Source: Nepenthes gracilis (Eukaryota > Streptophyta > Magnoliopsida > Caryophyllales > Nepenthaceae). Taken from it: a DNA stretch of 64,000 nt. The stretch lies in the NCBI GenBank assembly GCA_033239525.1, contig BSYO01000034.1:186001-250000 (forward strand). The letters run 5' to 3'. The notes beneath the pieces were generated by a model. It did no database searches. It saw only the letters and a list, made by a program, of their open reading frames with translations, and was not told the origin of the DNA. The position numbers were made by a program, and so were the translations under genes. This document shows positions 1-11,025 of this stretch, in pieces. Position 1 is the stretch's first letter, and each line of letters begins with the position of its first letter.

Positions 1-134
1 CGGGGGAATGTTAGAATAACAAACCCTAATCAAGGATATTTTAGCCACTATATAATGTTTGTAAATGTCTATATATGTACATTCTCATTACCTTTTGATA
101 TAGCATTTTTCACCACAATAACTTTCTGCTCCAT

Positions 135-330
135 TATTTTACAATATTATTAACTTTAATAATTGGAATCTATTACAAGAATATCATATATAGAGATTTT
201 ATGACTAGGTGCCTCACTTGCATTAGGCTTGCACCTGCGCCTTATACCTAGGCCCTAGGGATTCATTGTGCCTTAATGTTTCTTGTGCTACTTTTAACAA
301 TAGATATGAATTGGATTTTTGGAACCTTAG
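135..330 (+). mobile_element. 3' end of a hAT-family element
   Basis: The stretch from the aataattgga block through the G+C-rich gcttgcacctgcgcctt repeats matches the right end of the hAT element at about 7570-7700. There a similar aataattgga block leads into the same kind of gcctt/gcacct string. It appears to be a second copy cut by the window edge or decayed. Orientation is inferred from that match. Confidence 0.5.
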
Positions 331-1800
331 GTGCAACATCAGCTCCTTGAGAAGTTTGCTAAGAGGTCTATGATGAATGCCATGACATCCTCCATAATAG
401 CCAAACATTTTTTCTTTATCAAATAAGAGGAACTCTATCAGGGTGAGTGGATTGACACAAGAATGACAAGAAAGCTCCCCTAGCCTCTTTTTGCAGAAGG
501 GGCAATGTTGGGGTGGTAAACGGGTCGGATTGGCACAACCAATACATGGACAGTGCTAGGTGACTCAAGAGCCGTGTTGGCCCGTGGCATGCTATGGGCA
601 GTGTAGGAATGACCATATATACGTAAAAAGTTACTCCTTCCCCTCCCTCTATTAACAAAAAAAAAAAAAAAAATTACTAAAATACTCCTCCCCTCAAAAA
701 ATCAATAAATATCTCCCGACCTAATTTCTTTCCAACAAAATTCTCTCTACTCTCCCATCCCCAATCATCAAAATTCTCAGTAATATAGTATTTTAGTAAT
801 TGTTATTTATTTATTATATATTTGATTTATTTTTTATATGTAATTTTGTATAACTAGTAATTGAGTTTGCATATATATGGCTCATAATTTGTATCATTTT
901 GGTGGTGAAGGAGACCACAACAGCTATCCCAAAAATCATGTACCTTATCCCAAAAATCATGTACTTGTTACACAATCTACCTTGACAAATTGCTCCTATT
1001 ACATTTGGTCATCTCCTCAAAAACATTTTAGCAATGTTTAATAACTTTTTAAAATTAAATTAGTTAATAAATAAGAAAGGACTGTTAGTAAAAAATGCAA
1101 AATAAATTACATGTGAAAGTTTTAAAGACATTAAATACATAAAAGGACACCTGAAATAAACAGGAAAGACAAACTCATTGTGAATTAACATTTGTAGATG
1201 GTGTAGGGCTAAAAGTATTCTAGTATGATGCGAAAACAAATCAAGAGCGGCTTGTGTGATATATAATTCATTTGGAGAGTTGATTTCTTATAGTGGAAAA
1301 TCCAAAGCATACATAAAGATGCTTGCGACCTAGGTTTTTAAAGATGTCCCAACAAACTACAAAAGGTGATGCTACTCTTCCTTTTATATACCGTTTAAAT
1401 AAGAGTTATTTTTAAATTAATAAAGATAACTTCAAAAATTTTTAATTAGTAATGTTTGATCATATTACGAAATAATCTTCCATATATTTATATAACCGCA
1501 CATTAGATTTCTAAAAAAATAAAAATTTCAAAAAAGAATTATTGGTTTTGAATTTCTTAAGCATCCACATACAACTTTCACAATCTTTCAAGTAATAACT
1601 TTTGCTACAAATAAATATGAAATTTTTAATAATATTTTTCTATTATTTTTAATAATGCTTTGAGTAATAATACCATTACATATTTATTTAAATCACAATT
1701 TTCTCTAATTATCAATGGAGAAATATTTCATATAAAATTTGTCACATAATTAATATATGTGTTTAGGATATTTCATAGTTGAGTTATTTATTGTTCTATT
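331..1800. other. Intron sequence without recognisable gene
   Basis: AT-rich sequence. A short G+C-rich patch at about 525-615 (with gccgtgttggcccgtggc) resembles the patch at 3655-3835 and may be a fragment of the same repeat. Nothing else was recognised. Confidence 0.4.
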
Positions 1801-2690
1801 TACTAGAATATCTTCTCTTTCAGGAGTAGTTGTTAAAGACTTTACATATTTAGAACAATCTCGACTCTAAGAGAATGAAGATCAATTGCCTAACCAGATG
1901 GAACTCCATGGATAAGATGTTGGATACGACGTGTACCTTTTGTAATGTTTTATCTTCTACAATGAGCATATTCCAACTATCAAACTTATTATAGAGACGA
2001 AATGGAAGAGGGTAGAAATGATAAAACATTTTTTAGATTTTTAAAATTTTACTACTAATAAACTTATAGGTACACATTATACAACATAGAATTTTACTAG
2101 AATATCTTCTCTTTCGGGAGTAGTTGTTAAAGACTTTACATATTTAGAACAATCTCGACTCTAAGAGAATGAAGATCAATTGCCTAACCAGATGGAACTC
2201 CATGGATAAGATGTTGGATACGACGTGTACCTTTTGTAATGTTTTATCTTCTACAATGAGCATATTCCAACTATCAAACTTATTATAGAGACGAAATGGA
2301 AGAGGGTAGAAATGATAAAACATTTTTTAGATTTTTAAAATTTTACTACTAATAAACTTATAGGTACACATTATACGACATTGAATACATTGAATTTTAC
2401 TAGAATATCTTCTCTTTCCGGAGTAGTTGTTAAAGACTTTACATATTTAGAACAATCTCGACTCTAAGAGAATGAAGATCAATTGCCTAACCAGATGGAA
2501 CTCCATGGATAAGATGTTGGATACGACGTGTACCTTTTGTAATGTTTTATCTTCTACAATGAGCATATTCCAACTATCAAACTTATTAGAGAGATGAAAT
2601 GGAAGAGGGTAGAAATGATAAAACATTTTTTAGATTTTTAAAATTTTACTACTAATAAACTTATAGGTACACATTATACAACATTGAATT
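1801..2690. repeat. Three-copy ~300-bp tandem repeat
   Basis: Copies start at 1801, 2095 and 2398, each at tactagaatatcttctcttt. The periods are 294 and 303 bp; the extra bases are a small insertion at the second junction around 2385. Copies differ at only a few positions (caggag / cgggag / cggag near the start, tatagag / tagag inside), so the amplification is recent compared with the decayed TEs around it. No coding potential is seen. Confidence 0.95.
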
Positions 2691-4810
2691 GGCCACAAAA
2701 CCAATTATTGTCATTTACTGTTCATCCTACACAAGCATGATATGATTTTCATAGTAGTAACGGAGGGAATATAAAATTAAAAAAATAAAGTTAAAAAAAG
2801 AATATATATATCTATTTGAAATATCTGGCTAATAATATTTAAAAAATTTTATTGAATGTTTTAAAATATTAGCGAATTCTTTGTATAATATAATCTCTTG
2901 CTAACATTATAGACTTGTGCATGAAAGAGAGTAGTGTGTCCATCTATCATGAATAATTTTTCGCATAGGAATGAATGAGATTATTTAAAAAGCGAAGCAA
3001 CGAAAGCTATACAACCTGCATGCTATGTACAACCTATATACACCATGTCAGAAACTGAATGACAGTCTACATTAGTTGCCGAAGCTAGTAACAACAATCA
3101 TTGTCCCATGATTCGAGGTATGTTTTCCTTTTGACGAAGTCTAAATGAATCACAACCAGTCACTAAAAATTTAATACTGGTTGAACTATTACACTACTCA
3201 TAGTTTGACCACGTTGGAAGGTGCAATCTATCCGAATTTCAAAATTTTAGCGTGGTGAAAAGCACATTCCCTGTGCTCGCCTCAATGACATATGACCTTT
3301 TAGCTCCACCTATAAATACCATTTCATCCGAGTCCGCTTTCAATACCAATGGTTGAGTAGTGCATGAAAAATGAACCAGGATGATACCAAAAACCATTAT
3401 TGATATGTGATCCCAATTAAAGATTAGTTGAATGTAAAAGACTAATTACAATATCAAATAATTTTGAGCAACAATGATGAAGATGAGTCAAGAAGCAACG
3501 GTGCAAATTAAATATGAACACATGAGTACTTGCACATTAAGTCGTAATTTTTTGTATTTATAAATGAGGTCACATAAATATTTGACTAATAAAATAAGAG
3601 ATATTTATTCATAACCCTTCATGTATAATTTCTTAGTAAAATTTTTTTTTCAAGGCTAATTCAGCTTGGCACAGCCAAGCCTAGACCGGGCCTCGTGTTG
3701 TGATGGGCTGAGTGTGCATTGAAGCCATGTTGTGCAAGGCATGATCTGAGATGTAATCATGTCGTGCCGGCATGACACGGCTTCTAGCAGGCCGTCTGTG
3801 GCTTAGTGCCTTGCCGGCACGGCACTACCCACTTAACATCTCTAGACAACGTCTAGGGAGCATCTAGCTTGGATGATATGTATCCAATATATGGCTTGTC
3901 ATCATCTAAGTCAGGAGAATGCAAAGATGCAAACCTGAAAGAATTGCTGAAAAATTAAAAATCTCATGAATATCTTCCCACCAACTAGCTATCCCATTGC
4001 AATCATTATCACAAAGGGAAGGAATTCTGGAGTATGCATTTATAGTTGCTTTGTACAATCTCATGAATATCTTACTACAAAAGCATCAAAATATGATTTG
4101 ATAGCTCTTGGCTTTCTACCATGCTTCGACCTGGCAATCTTATGCATTTTCCACATATGGAAAAACACATAAAAATGTATCAAATCTATTCTATTTCCCC
4201 AAAGAGATGACCATTGGTGTATAATCGGAATTCAACTTTCACATTGCTATATTTCACGACAATCCTTTCTATTTGGTAAAAACAATCTCCTGATCAATAG
4301 CCTTCTTCTATTCAAATCATCACTGTCACTGTTTCACAAACATCTGAGTTGCCTTGTCCTTAGAACTTCAGATGCATTTTTTTTTACATCCTTCCCTTAT
4401 TCAGAACCTTGGGCCTCCGTTTCTCCTTTAGTTTTAAAGTTTGCAATTAAGGTCATGATCTCCTGAGTAAGCATAGTAACCCGTTGACGTTTCTGAGATT
4501 AATCTACTCTACCAATGGTATTTTCACTTTCACCTCCATGAACACTGGCACGTAAGACACCCTAGTTCCATTGGCAGTCATTCATCTGTTGATATATCTC
4601 TTACCCACCTTACAACACATGAGCAGCCTACCACTTTCTGTGCCTTCTCCTCTAAATCAATCTTTCCCTAAAAGGGCCCCTCATTGCAACTTCTAGTAAT
4701 TTCTTACATTTATTTAGGAAGATGAAGAATCTTGTCTCCCCCCCTACAGCATCCAATATTGATTTTTTTCTTTTTTTAAAATCTGGATTTATCATTTCTC
4801 TCTCAAGAGC
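2691..4810. other. Intron sequence with one G+C-rich repeat patch
   Basis: Mostly AT-rich unassigned sequence. The block 3655-3835 is markedly G+C-rich, with repeated cggcacgg / gtgccgg words, as in the terminal parts of some plant repeats. It is a probable repeat remnant, class unknown. Confidence 0.4.
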
Positions 4811-4814
4811 CATG

Positions 4815-4925
4815 GATTGGTTAACACCAGGTTACGTGGGGCAAGATTTGAACTTGTTACAGGTACTTAACCCTGGCACCCCAAGTTGCTCAATGCTAAA
4901 CACATACACAGCTTAGCAACAAAAA
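4815..4925 (-). repeat. Possible SINE head (tRNA-like A and B boxes)
   Basis: On the minus strand a tagcattgagcaacttgggg string (A-box like) is followed about 40 bases on by agttcaaatcttg (B-box like, GTTCAAATC). The arrangement suggests a tRNA-derived SINE head; no clear tail was delimited. Weak call. Confidence 0.3.
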
Positions 4926-5232
4926 GATGCTAAAGGCTCATGGCTCGCTGGTTTTCGCCTAATATGCTTAGGCACGAGCCATGAGGCATAGGCCTTTCAT
5001 AGAGGTGCAAGATGCGTGCCTTGTGGGCCTAGGTGCAAGGGTCCAGTTTTTTTTTTTTAATTTTAAATCACACAATTAAAGTAAAAATAATATATTTAAA
5101 CTGGGCAGTGGGGCACTTTTTTTTTTTTTTTTTTAAAAAGGACCTAATTCTACTTGCTTGCATACTTCCTACCTTTGTTTCTTGAAGCTGGGTGGCTAGG
5201 GGCTTCGCTGTTTCCGTTGTCGAGGCAGCTTG

Positions 5233-5295
<63 letters not shown>

Positions 5296-7765
5296 ACTCA
5301 CTCATACTTTTCCCCTCTCCCCTCTCTCCTTCCTTTTCTCACAGGCCCTTTTACTTCTTTTTTTCCCCTTCTTTATGAATTAATTATTATTGAATTACTT
5401 AAAAATGATTAAACTATTTTAATTTAGTTCTCATACTGGCTCTCCCAACTTACAACAAAGTGTACTAAATGTTTAGAGCATGTTCCCAAGGAGATTAGAG
5501 AATATATAATTCGAAAAGTGGAGGATAAAGCAAGAAATAAATTGTTGCCTGCTTTTCATGATATTAATAACTATGGTGAAGGCAACTAAGAAGAATTTGG
5601 TGGTTTAACCAAAGGTAATAGCAGCAAAACTATACAATTTACAACCACATGACAGAAGCCAAAGCAAAAGGATCCCATAAATGTCTATTTTATATCTGAT
5701 GCGACAAAAACTGTCCAAAAAAGAAGGAAAGTTGAAGCAAACAACAATTGATGCAATTAAGGGAGAAAGGTTGTAGAGATATAGTTAAGTGGATTTATAA
5801 TAGAGGACTACCTTTGATGCGGTAAATAATGAGAGTTTTGCAAAGGCGTGAGACATATGACCTTGGATGAAGCTACCTAGTCATCATCAGGTGAGAGTTT
5901 CTTTACTTCAGAAAGAAGTTGATAAAATAAAAGCCCAATGAGAGCAAATAAAGAGGAATGGGCAAAATATGGATATTCAATTCATCTAGATGGTTTGTGT
6001 GATTCAATGGTAAAAAAGAGATAATAAACTTTCTGAAAAATTTTTCAACGGTGGTTACGATTTATTAAATCCATTGATACTTTTCATTTTGTGAAGAGCG
6101 GAGAACTATTGTTTAAAATGCTTGATGATATTGGAGGAAATTGGTTAGGCTAGCTATTACTATATTCACAATTGCCTTAATTAAACTTCAATAAATATAT
6201 CGGTAATAAAACAATTTAAGGGCAACCAAGATTGTCCTAATGCCTTCATTTTGGGGGAAAAAAATTGTCTATATCTTGAAATCAACCAGCCATCTTGTTG
6301 ATATTCTTTGATTGCCTAATGGTTAGAAGAAATTGGCAATGAGTTATATACATAAAGCTATGGGTATGGCCAAAGAAGCCATTGCTAAGTCCTTTAATGA
6401 GAGAGTCAAAAAAATAAGGTGACCTTTGAAATGATTAATAAAAGATGGGATGGTCGACTCTATTGCCCTTTGCATGTGGCTGGCCATATTTTGAACATAG
6501 AATTTTTTTTATTCAAACCCCAACTTTTAGGAAGATGAAGAGATTGTGGCAGGTATAAATAAATGTATAAGGCATGTTCTAAGTGCTGAGATACTAGAGA
6601 AAATCACTAACGAGTTGATAATTTACCAAGGTGCTCAAGGTTTCTTTGGAATGAATATGGTTATAAGGCAAAGAAAGATAAAATGATTAGGTAAATTAGT
6701 TATTTTTAAATAAATTGTTCATTTCAATTGTCTTTTTTTCTCAAAATTTAAGGCAATAATTAATCGATTATCAAGTTTCAACAATTTTATATTTAAAATT
6801 CTTTATTCAACATATAACTGGTGGAATTCATATGGATCTTCAAGCCTAAACTTGCAAAAGTTTGCCATAAGGGTTCTTATCTCATATGTAGTGCTACTAG
6901 TTGTGAGTGAAATTAGAGAGTATTTTAAGAAGTAATTACTAATTAGTATTGGGAATTGCAATGCAATAAAAACAATTAACTATAAATTAATTTATATGTT
7001 GTCATGTTGATTTACTTGCGGCTTCATAGCTAAAAGAGAAATAGATTGACACAATAATATTTACATGATTTAGTGTTTGTGAAATATAATTGAGCATTGA
7101 AGTGTTGATATAATAGGTGTGATAGTATTGACTCCATTTTTTTTAAATGATATTGATGAAAGTAATGAATGCCTAATTGAAAGAATGGACGGAGACTCCG
7201 ATAAAAATAATGAAATTGTATTTAAGGATAATTCTTTGACATGAGGTTCTATTACTACAGTTGTTGGGGTAAATGATCCTATACAATGCACTACATCAAG
7301 AATTAGTATGAATATTTCATTAAGAGAAAAAGCTTCATCCTCTTCAACAGGTGCTTCTAGGGCTACTTTATTGGAATTTGCAGATGACAAAGTTATAACT
7401 AGTTCGTGTATAATATCTCAAATTTGCCAATTAATTATGTTTTTTTGTCTGTTTATAATAAATTATACTTATTAATTATAATTTTTTCATTATTAGGCTA
7501 AATTGAATTAGGAATTTATGATTATCATCTAGTATGTATTTTAGTATTTAACTACTCATTCTATTATTAATTTGAATAATTGGAAGTATATTACAAAAGA
7601 ATCTTATATATATGTTTTATAGGTGTATGCTTTAATTCCATCTGCCTCCTGCTTGTGCCTTGTGCCTTGCACCTAAGCTCTAGGGGCCTTGATATGTCTC
7701 GCGCCTTTAAGAACACAAGCATGCAATCCCAAGCACCTTAGCTCCATATCAAGGCCTTGTGAAAG
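4925..7765 (+). mobile_element. Decayed hAT (DUF659-type) DNA transposon
   Basis: Both ends carry clustered gcctt / gcaccta words in opposite sense (about 4945-5040 and 7640-7760), as in subterminal regions of this hAT group. Between them, plus-strand frames broken by stops give transposase pieces: EHVPKEIREYI at ~5478, EEWAKYGYSIHLDGLCDSMV at ~5955, SIDTFHFVKSGELLFKMLDD at ~6070, and a C-terminal RWDGRLYCPLHVAGHILNIE at ~6445. Exact ends and target duplication could not be fixed. It is non-functional, with many stops and frameshifts. Confidence 0.8.
5233..5292. repeat. Compound microsatellite (CT)14(AT)16
   Basis: Fourteen CT units at 5233-5260 run straight into sixteen AT units at 5261-5292. 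Several spurious open frames here (poly Ser-Leu, poly Ile-Tyr) are products of this repeat. Confidence 0.98.
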
Positions 7766-7793
7766 TCCCACCATAAGCTAGGTAAAGATATTT

Positions 7794-8072
7794 TTAGGCA
7801 AATACTGAAGTGCCAACATAAGGATCATTTGCCCACCCAATATCAGAACAGGGGACTTCTGATGCATCAATAGGGGAAGATGACCCAGGCCAAGATTGAC
7901 TTGCTACTATCACCAAATTTTTCAAAATATTAAAAAGGCATACAATGGATATCTCGACATCCAGAGACAAGGAAGGGCCTTGTAAGTAATGAAATACTTT
8001 AGGAAGTTGCAATTGAGTACAGATCAGGAGATTCTTGAATACATCAACCTTTTGAACTACTGTTGAATTCAT
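7794..8072 (-). other. Unassigned 92-codon open frame
   Basis: An ATG-to-stop frame starting MNSTVVQKVDVFKNLL with a helical middle (LDVEISIVCLFNILKNLVIV) and a polar end (SWPGSSSPIDASEVPCSD). Its composition looks protein-like, but I do not recognise a family and it does not fit UPL6. It lies just outside the hAT 3' end, so it could be a captured exon fragment, a pseudogene piece or chance. Confidence 0.25.
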
Positions 8073-9078
8073 ATGCAGGCAAGAGAAAACTTGGAAAACT
8101 AAAACATCTTAGTAGCTAGAGGAAAAAAAAAAAGCAAAACAGATTCCCATAGTAATGAGTGAAATGGGAATAGACTAAACTATGAAAATGGGGATATGGG
8201 AGAACAATACAATTAATCATATTAATAGCCAGAGGACATCCCAGATGGTGATAGCCCAATAGCCAAAAGTATCACTAGCTTACTCTTTGACCCGAGTTGC
8301 ATGGGACATGTGGAATCCCATGTGAATTAGCAATGACCATCTTACAAGACTAAATATCCTTGAATTACCTATAGAAGAGTATTACTGATAAACATTGTAT
8401 TTTCACAACTAAATAAAAAAGATGTGTGAAATTCGCAAGCACATTTAGGTGGAGGGGAAGATTACTGAACAACAAGAACCAGTTGGGAATATTGCTCACA
8501 TTAGGATTTTTTTGGGACTTGCAACTCCATCAAAAATTTAGGAGCTTTTCCTAACAGCCTATTTGTAAAACAAATCCTACATAAGTAAGACGAAACTGAT
8601 CCTTTTTTGGCCAATACCTCAACATATTTAATCACAAGTCCTATGCAAGTATGGTGAATTTTGTTAACAAACAAATCCTGTGTTTAAGTGAAACTGAATT
8701 TGATGTTAGACGTTAGAAAAACAAGCATTGGAAGAGAAGAAAACCACAGAGGGTCAAAATAAAAATCCAACTTTTTACACTACTTCCCCTTAATTGTTAG
8801 CTTAAAAACCTTTACAGGAAATTTTCCAGAATTGACTATCTCAAATTCAGTATAAGCTACATTTAATTATATTGATTTTAATGCATGTTTGTTATTTACA
8901 TCATTATGCAATTTTGTAAGAAAACTATCAAAATAAGACATCATTTTTTTTTTATTTCAATAAATTTTAGGGTATTAACAAACAATGAACCTTTCTATGC
9001 AGGATTTTTTTCCTGGAAAATAGAGATTGAAGAACATAAAGTTAGAGGAACACAATGACAGAATTTTGAAAAACTCAC
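8073..9078. other. UPL6 intron, no feature seen
   Basis: AT-rich sequence left of exon p. I looked here for the missing HECT C-lobe exon and found no match. Confidence 0.5.
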
Positions 9079-9152
9079 TTCAGAAACTTCATCTGATTTT
9101 CATGGGACATGCTCTTGAGAACTACCCAAAACATCTCAATAACATAGTGTTC
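9079..9152 (-). CDS. UPL6: UPL6 exon p, last visible exon
   Basis: 74 nt: 24 codons EHYVIEMFWVVLKSMSHENQ and MKFL plus AA of a split codon. Many relatives have W-E-V where this copy has W-V-V. The next expected exon (F-V-T-G-C-S-R-G-P, then the catalytic T-C-M-N segment) was not found in 1-9078, so it should lie past the left edge. Donor AA/GTGAGT. Confidence 0.93.
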
Positions 9153-9530
9153 CTGCATACAGAAAAAAAAAAAAAAGATTAGATATCTCAACCACAAAAT
9201 GAAGAAACTGAACATCATGACCTGATATAATCAGGACATTATCAGAACAAGATGCTGGTGCAAAAGATGTGAGCACCAAGTGATGATATCACGGAATAAA
9301 GATTATTTTCGTTTGCCTGATATCACAGCAAATGGATTTTCATTGTTTTATTTTATTTTATTTAGGGGCATACGTGCGCGTGTGCATGTGTGTTGGGGGG
9401 TGGATATAACTCCTGTTGGACAAGATAAGATTTGTTGCATGCACAGAGAGAATTTTTAGATGAGCACATAAGCTCAATCGTTCATGCATACTTGTTATCT
9501 AACTAATACACACACTCTTTCAGGCTAAAA

Positions 9531-9637
9531 GTACTAGTTTCTGAAACGTATTGGACACCGACACGTGTTAATTTAATTTTTTTGTCCAACACGTTCCAAA
9601 CATGTTTCAGACATGTCCCAACACGTTCGTGCTTCAT
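9531..9637. mobile_element. Fragment of the gacacg-rich non-autonomous element
   Basis: Contains ggacaccgacacgtg and, at its right end, gtgcttcatag, matching the termini of the elements at 60857-61707 and 61911-62557. It is only about 110 bp, so internally deleted. It lies in the intron between exons o and p. Confidence 0.6.
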
Positions 9638-10201
9638 AGCCTGTTATGAAAAATAAAATTCAAGACAATTCTACCTCCATAATAACAAAAGCACTAATGA
9701 AAATGTCACAATGCCAACAATAAATCTTAGAAGATGAGTTATGACACTTCAATTTGAACATCCACAAGAAGCTAAGCTAGAGGTTTGATTTGTATTTCAA
9801 GATAGACAGTTCACAATGCTATTAATCAGTAAGGTGTGCTTTAACAAAAAATACAATCAGAAGAATTAATCTCAAAAAGAGCAATGCTCCCCTTATTGAT
9901 TCTTTGTATTTTTACAGGCTGTTTGGCCAATATTTTTTAGGAGATCAGGAGCCTTTCTGCTCTGACAGTTAAACCTTGGGGCCAAACATGCAGACCAAAA
10001 AGGTCCACAATATCCTTGGACAAAGAATAGTAAAAAAAAAAACTTTTAAACCAGACACTTCAAATTTTAGCTTCCTGATAGAAGTTTTGAAGAAGGGACA
10101 ACTACACCAAGAAGACCCTTGATCCAAAACTTTATCATCTACATGGATATGTGACTCAATCATTGCACCAAAATAGGAAAAGGCAAGTGTCAGAAACTTA
10201 C

Positions 10202-10282
10202 TGCATGATAACCGCCTGAGTATTGAGTATGTGATCGCAGGTCATCAACATCCAAACCATCAAGTGAACCAGAGATCAAAAT
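10202..10282 (-). CDS. UPL6: UPL6 exon o, hinge
   Basis: 81 nt, 27 codons, phase 0. It begins ILISGSLDGLDVDDLRSHTQ and ends YSGGYHA, matching the L-I-S-G ... D-L-x-x-x-T-x-Y-x-G-G-Y motif between the HECT lobes. Donor GCA/GTAAGT. Confidence 0.95.
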
Positions 10283-10812
10283 CTGAGCCAAGTGTCATAA
10301 AAAGATGTCAGAAGAAATTGTAGCCATGGGTTGTTGTCATTACAGATGCTAACTTCATCTTATTTCTCCTGAGAACTAAGTAACTGCTTGGTAGGACTAC
10401 TGATTCATAAAGAACCAGTGTACTACAAATCCCAACAATCTAAGCTATAATCTTTTCCCTTCTGCATAAATATATATTTTTAGTGGATCAAATCATCTAA
10501 GAATGATTTGCGTGCTTAAATAAAGATTAACACATCAACAGAACATGCATGACTTATTGTAACACCTAGGAAATATAAAGACTCAGTTTGCCAGTTCCGA
10601 TTATAAAGATGAGTTGGCCTAATACTAGCACAAACTGATAACATAAGGGGACAATTTTAAATCCAATGTTGCCATTGCATTGAAGTAGGCAAATCTTAAG
10701 CAATCGTAATAGTTTCACAGCCATGCTGGGTATGTTGTAACGGTCTCCCTCCTTCAAATACCAACAGTTATTGGATGAGAGGATACGTTAGTGTTGCTAT
10801 TTTGTTCCAAGG

Positions 10813-11025
10813 TGTTGATAATTGTTGAAACTGGGGTTTGTACGAGTATAGGAAATAGAGGAGATACATCCTTTCTTCCCCTTTCTCTTTATTATATAGA
10901 TTAATAGAATATTATAATAAGAAAAGGGAAATAGAAATGAAGGGAATAAAATAGAGGAAAATATTCTTCCCCTTGATTTCTGACAATCACATTCTTGCTT
11001 GCCTATTATGCTTATCTTCTTAACA
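10813..11025 (-). mobile_element. 3' LTR of Copia element 1
   Basis: The right boundary is set by minus-strand TGTTAAGAAG directly after the polypurine-like tgagggaaag. The left boundary (a tg dinucleotide at 10813) is approximate. The matching 5' LTR was not found. Confidence 0.6.

Noticed and set aside
5068..5412. Several overlapping open frames on both strands
   Set aside because: They are translations of the (CT)n(AT)n microsatellite (poly Ser-Leu and poly Ile-Tyr).
1..9078. Search for the UPL6 C-lobe exon with the catalytic cysteine
   Set aside because: No match to the F-V-T-G-C-S-R-G-P or T-C-M-N-L-L segments on the minus strand; it is expected beyond the left edge rather than lost.
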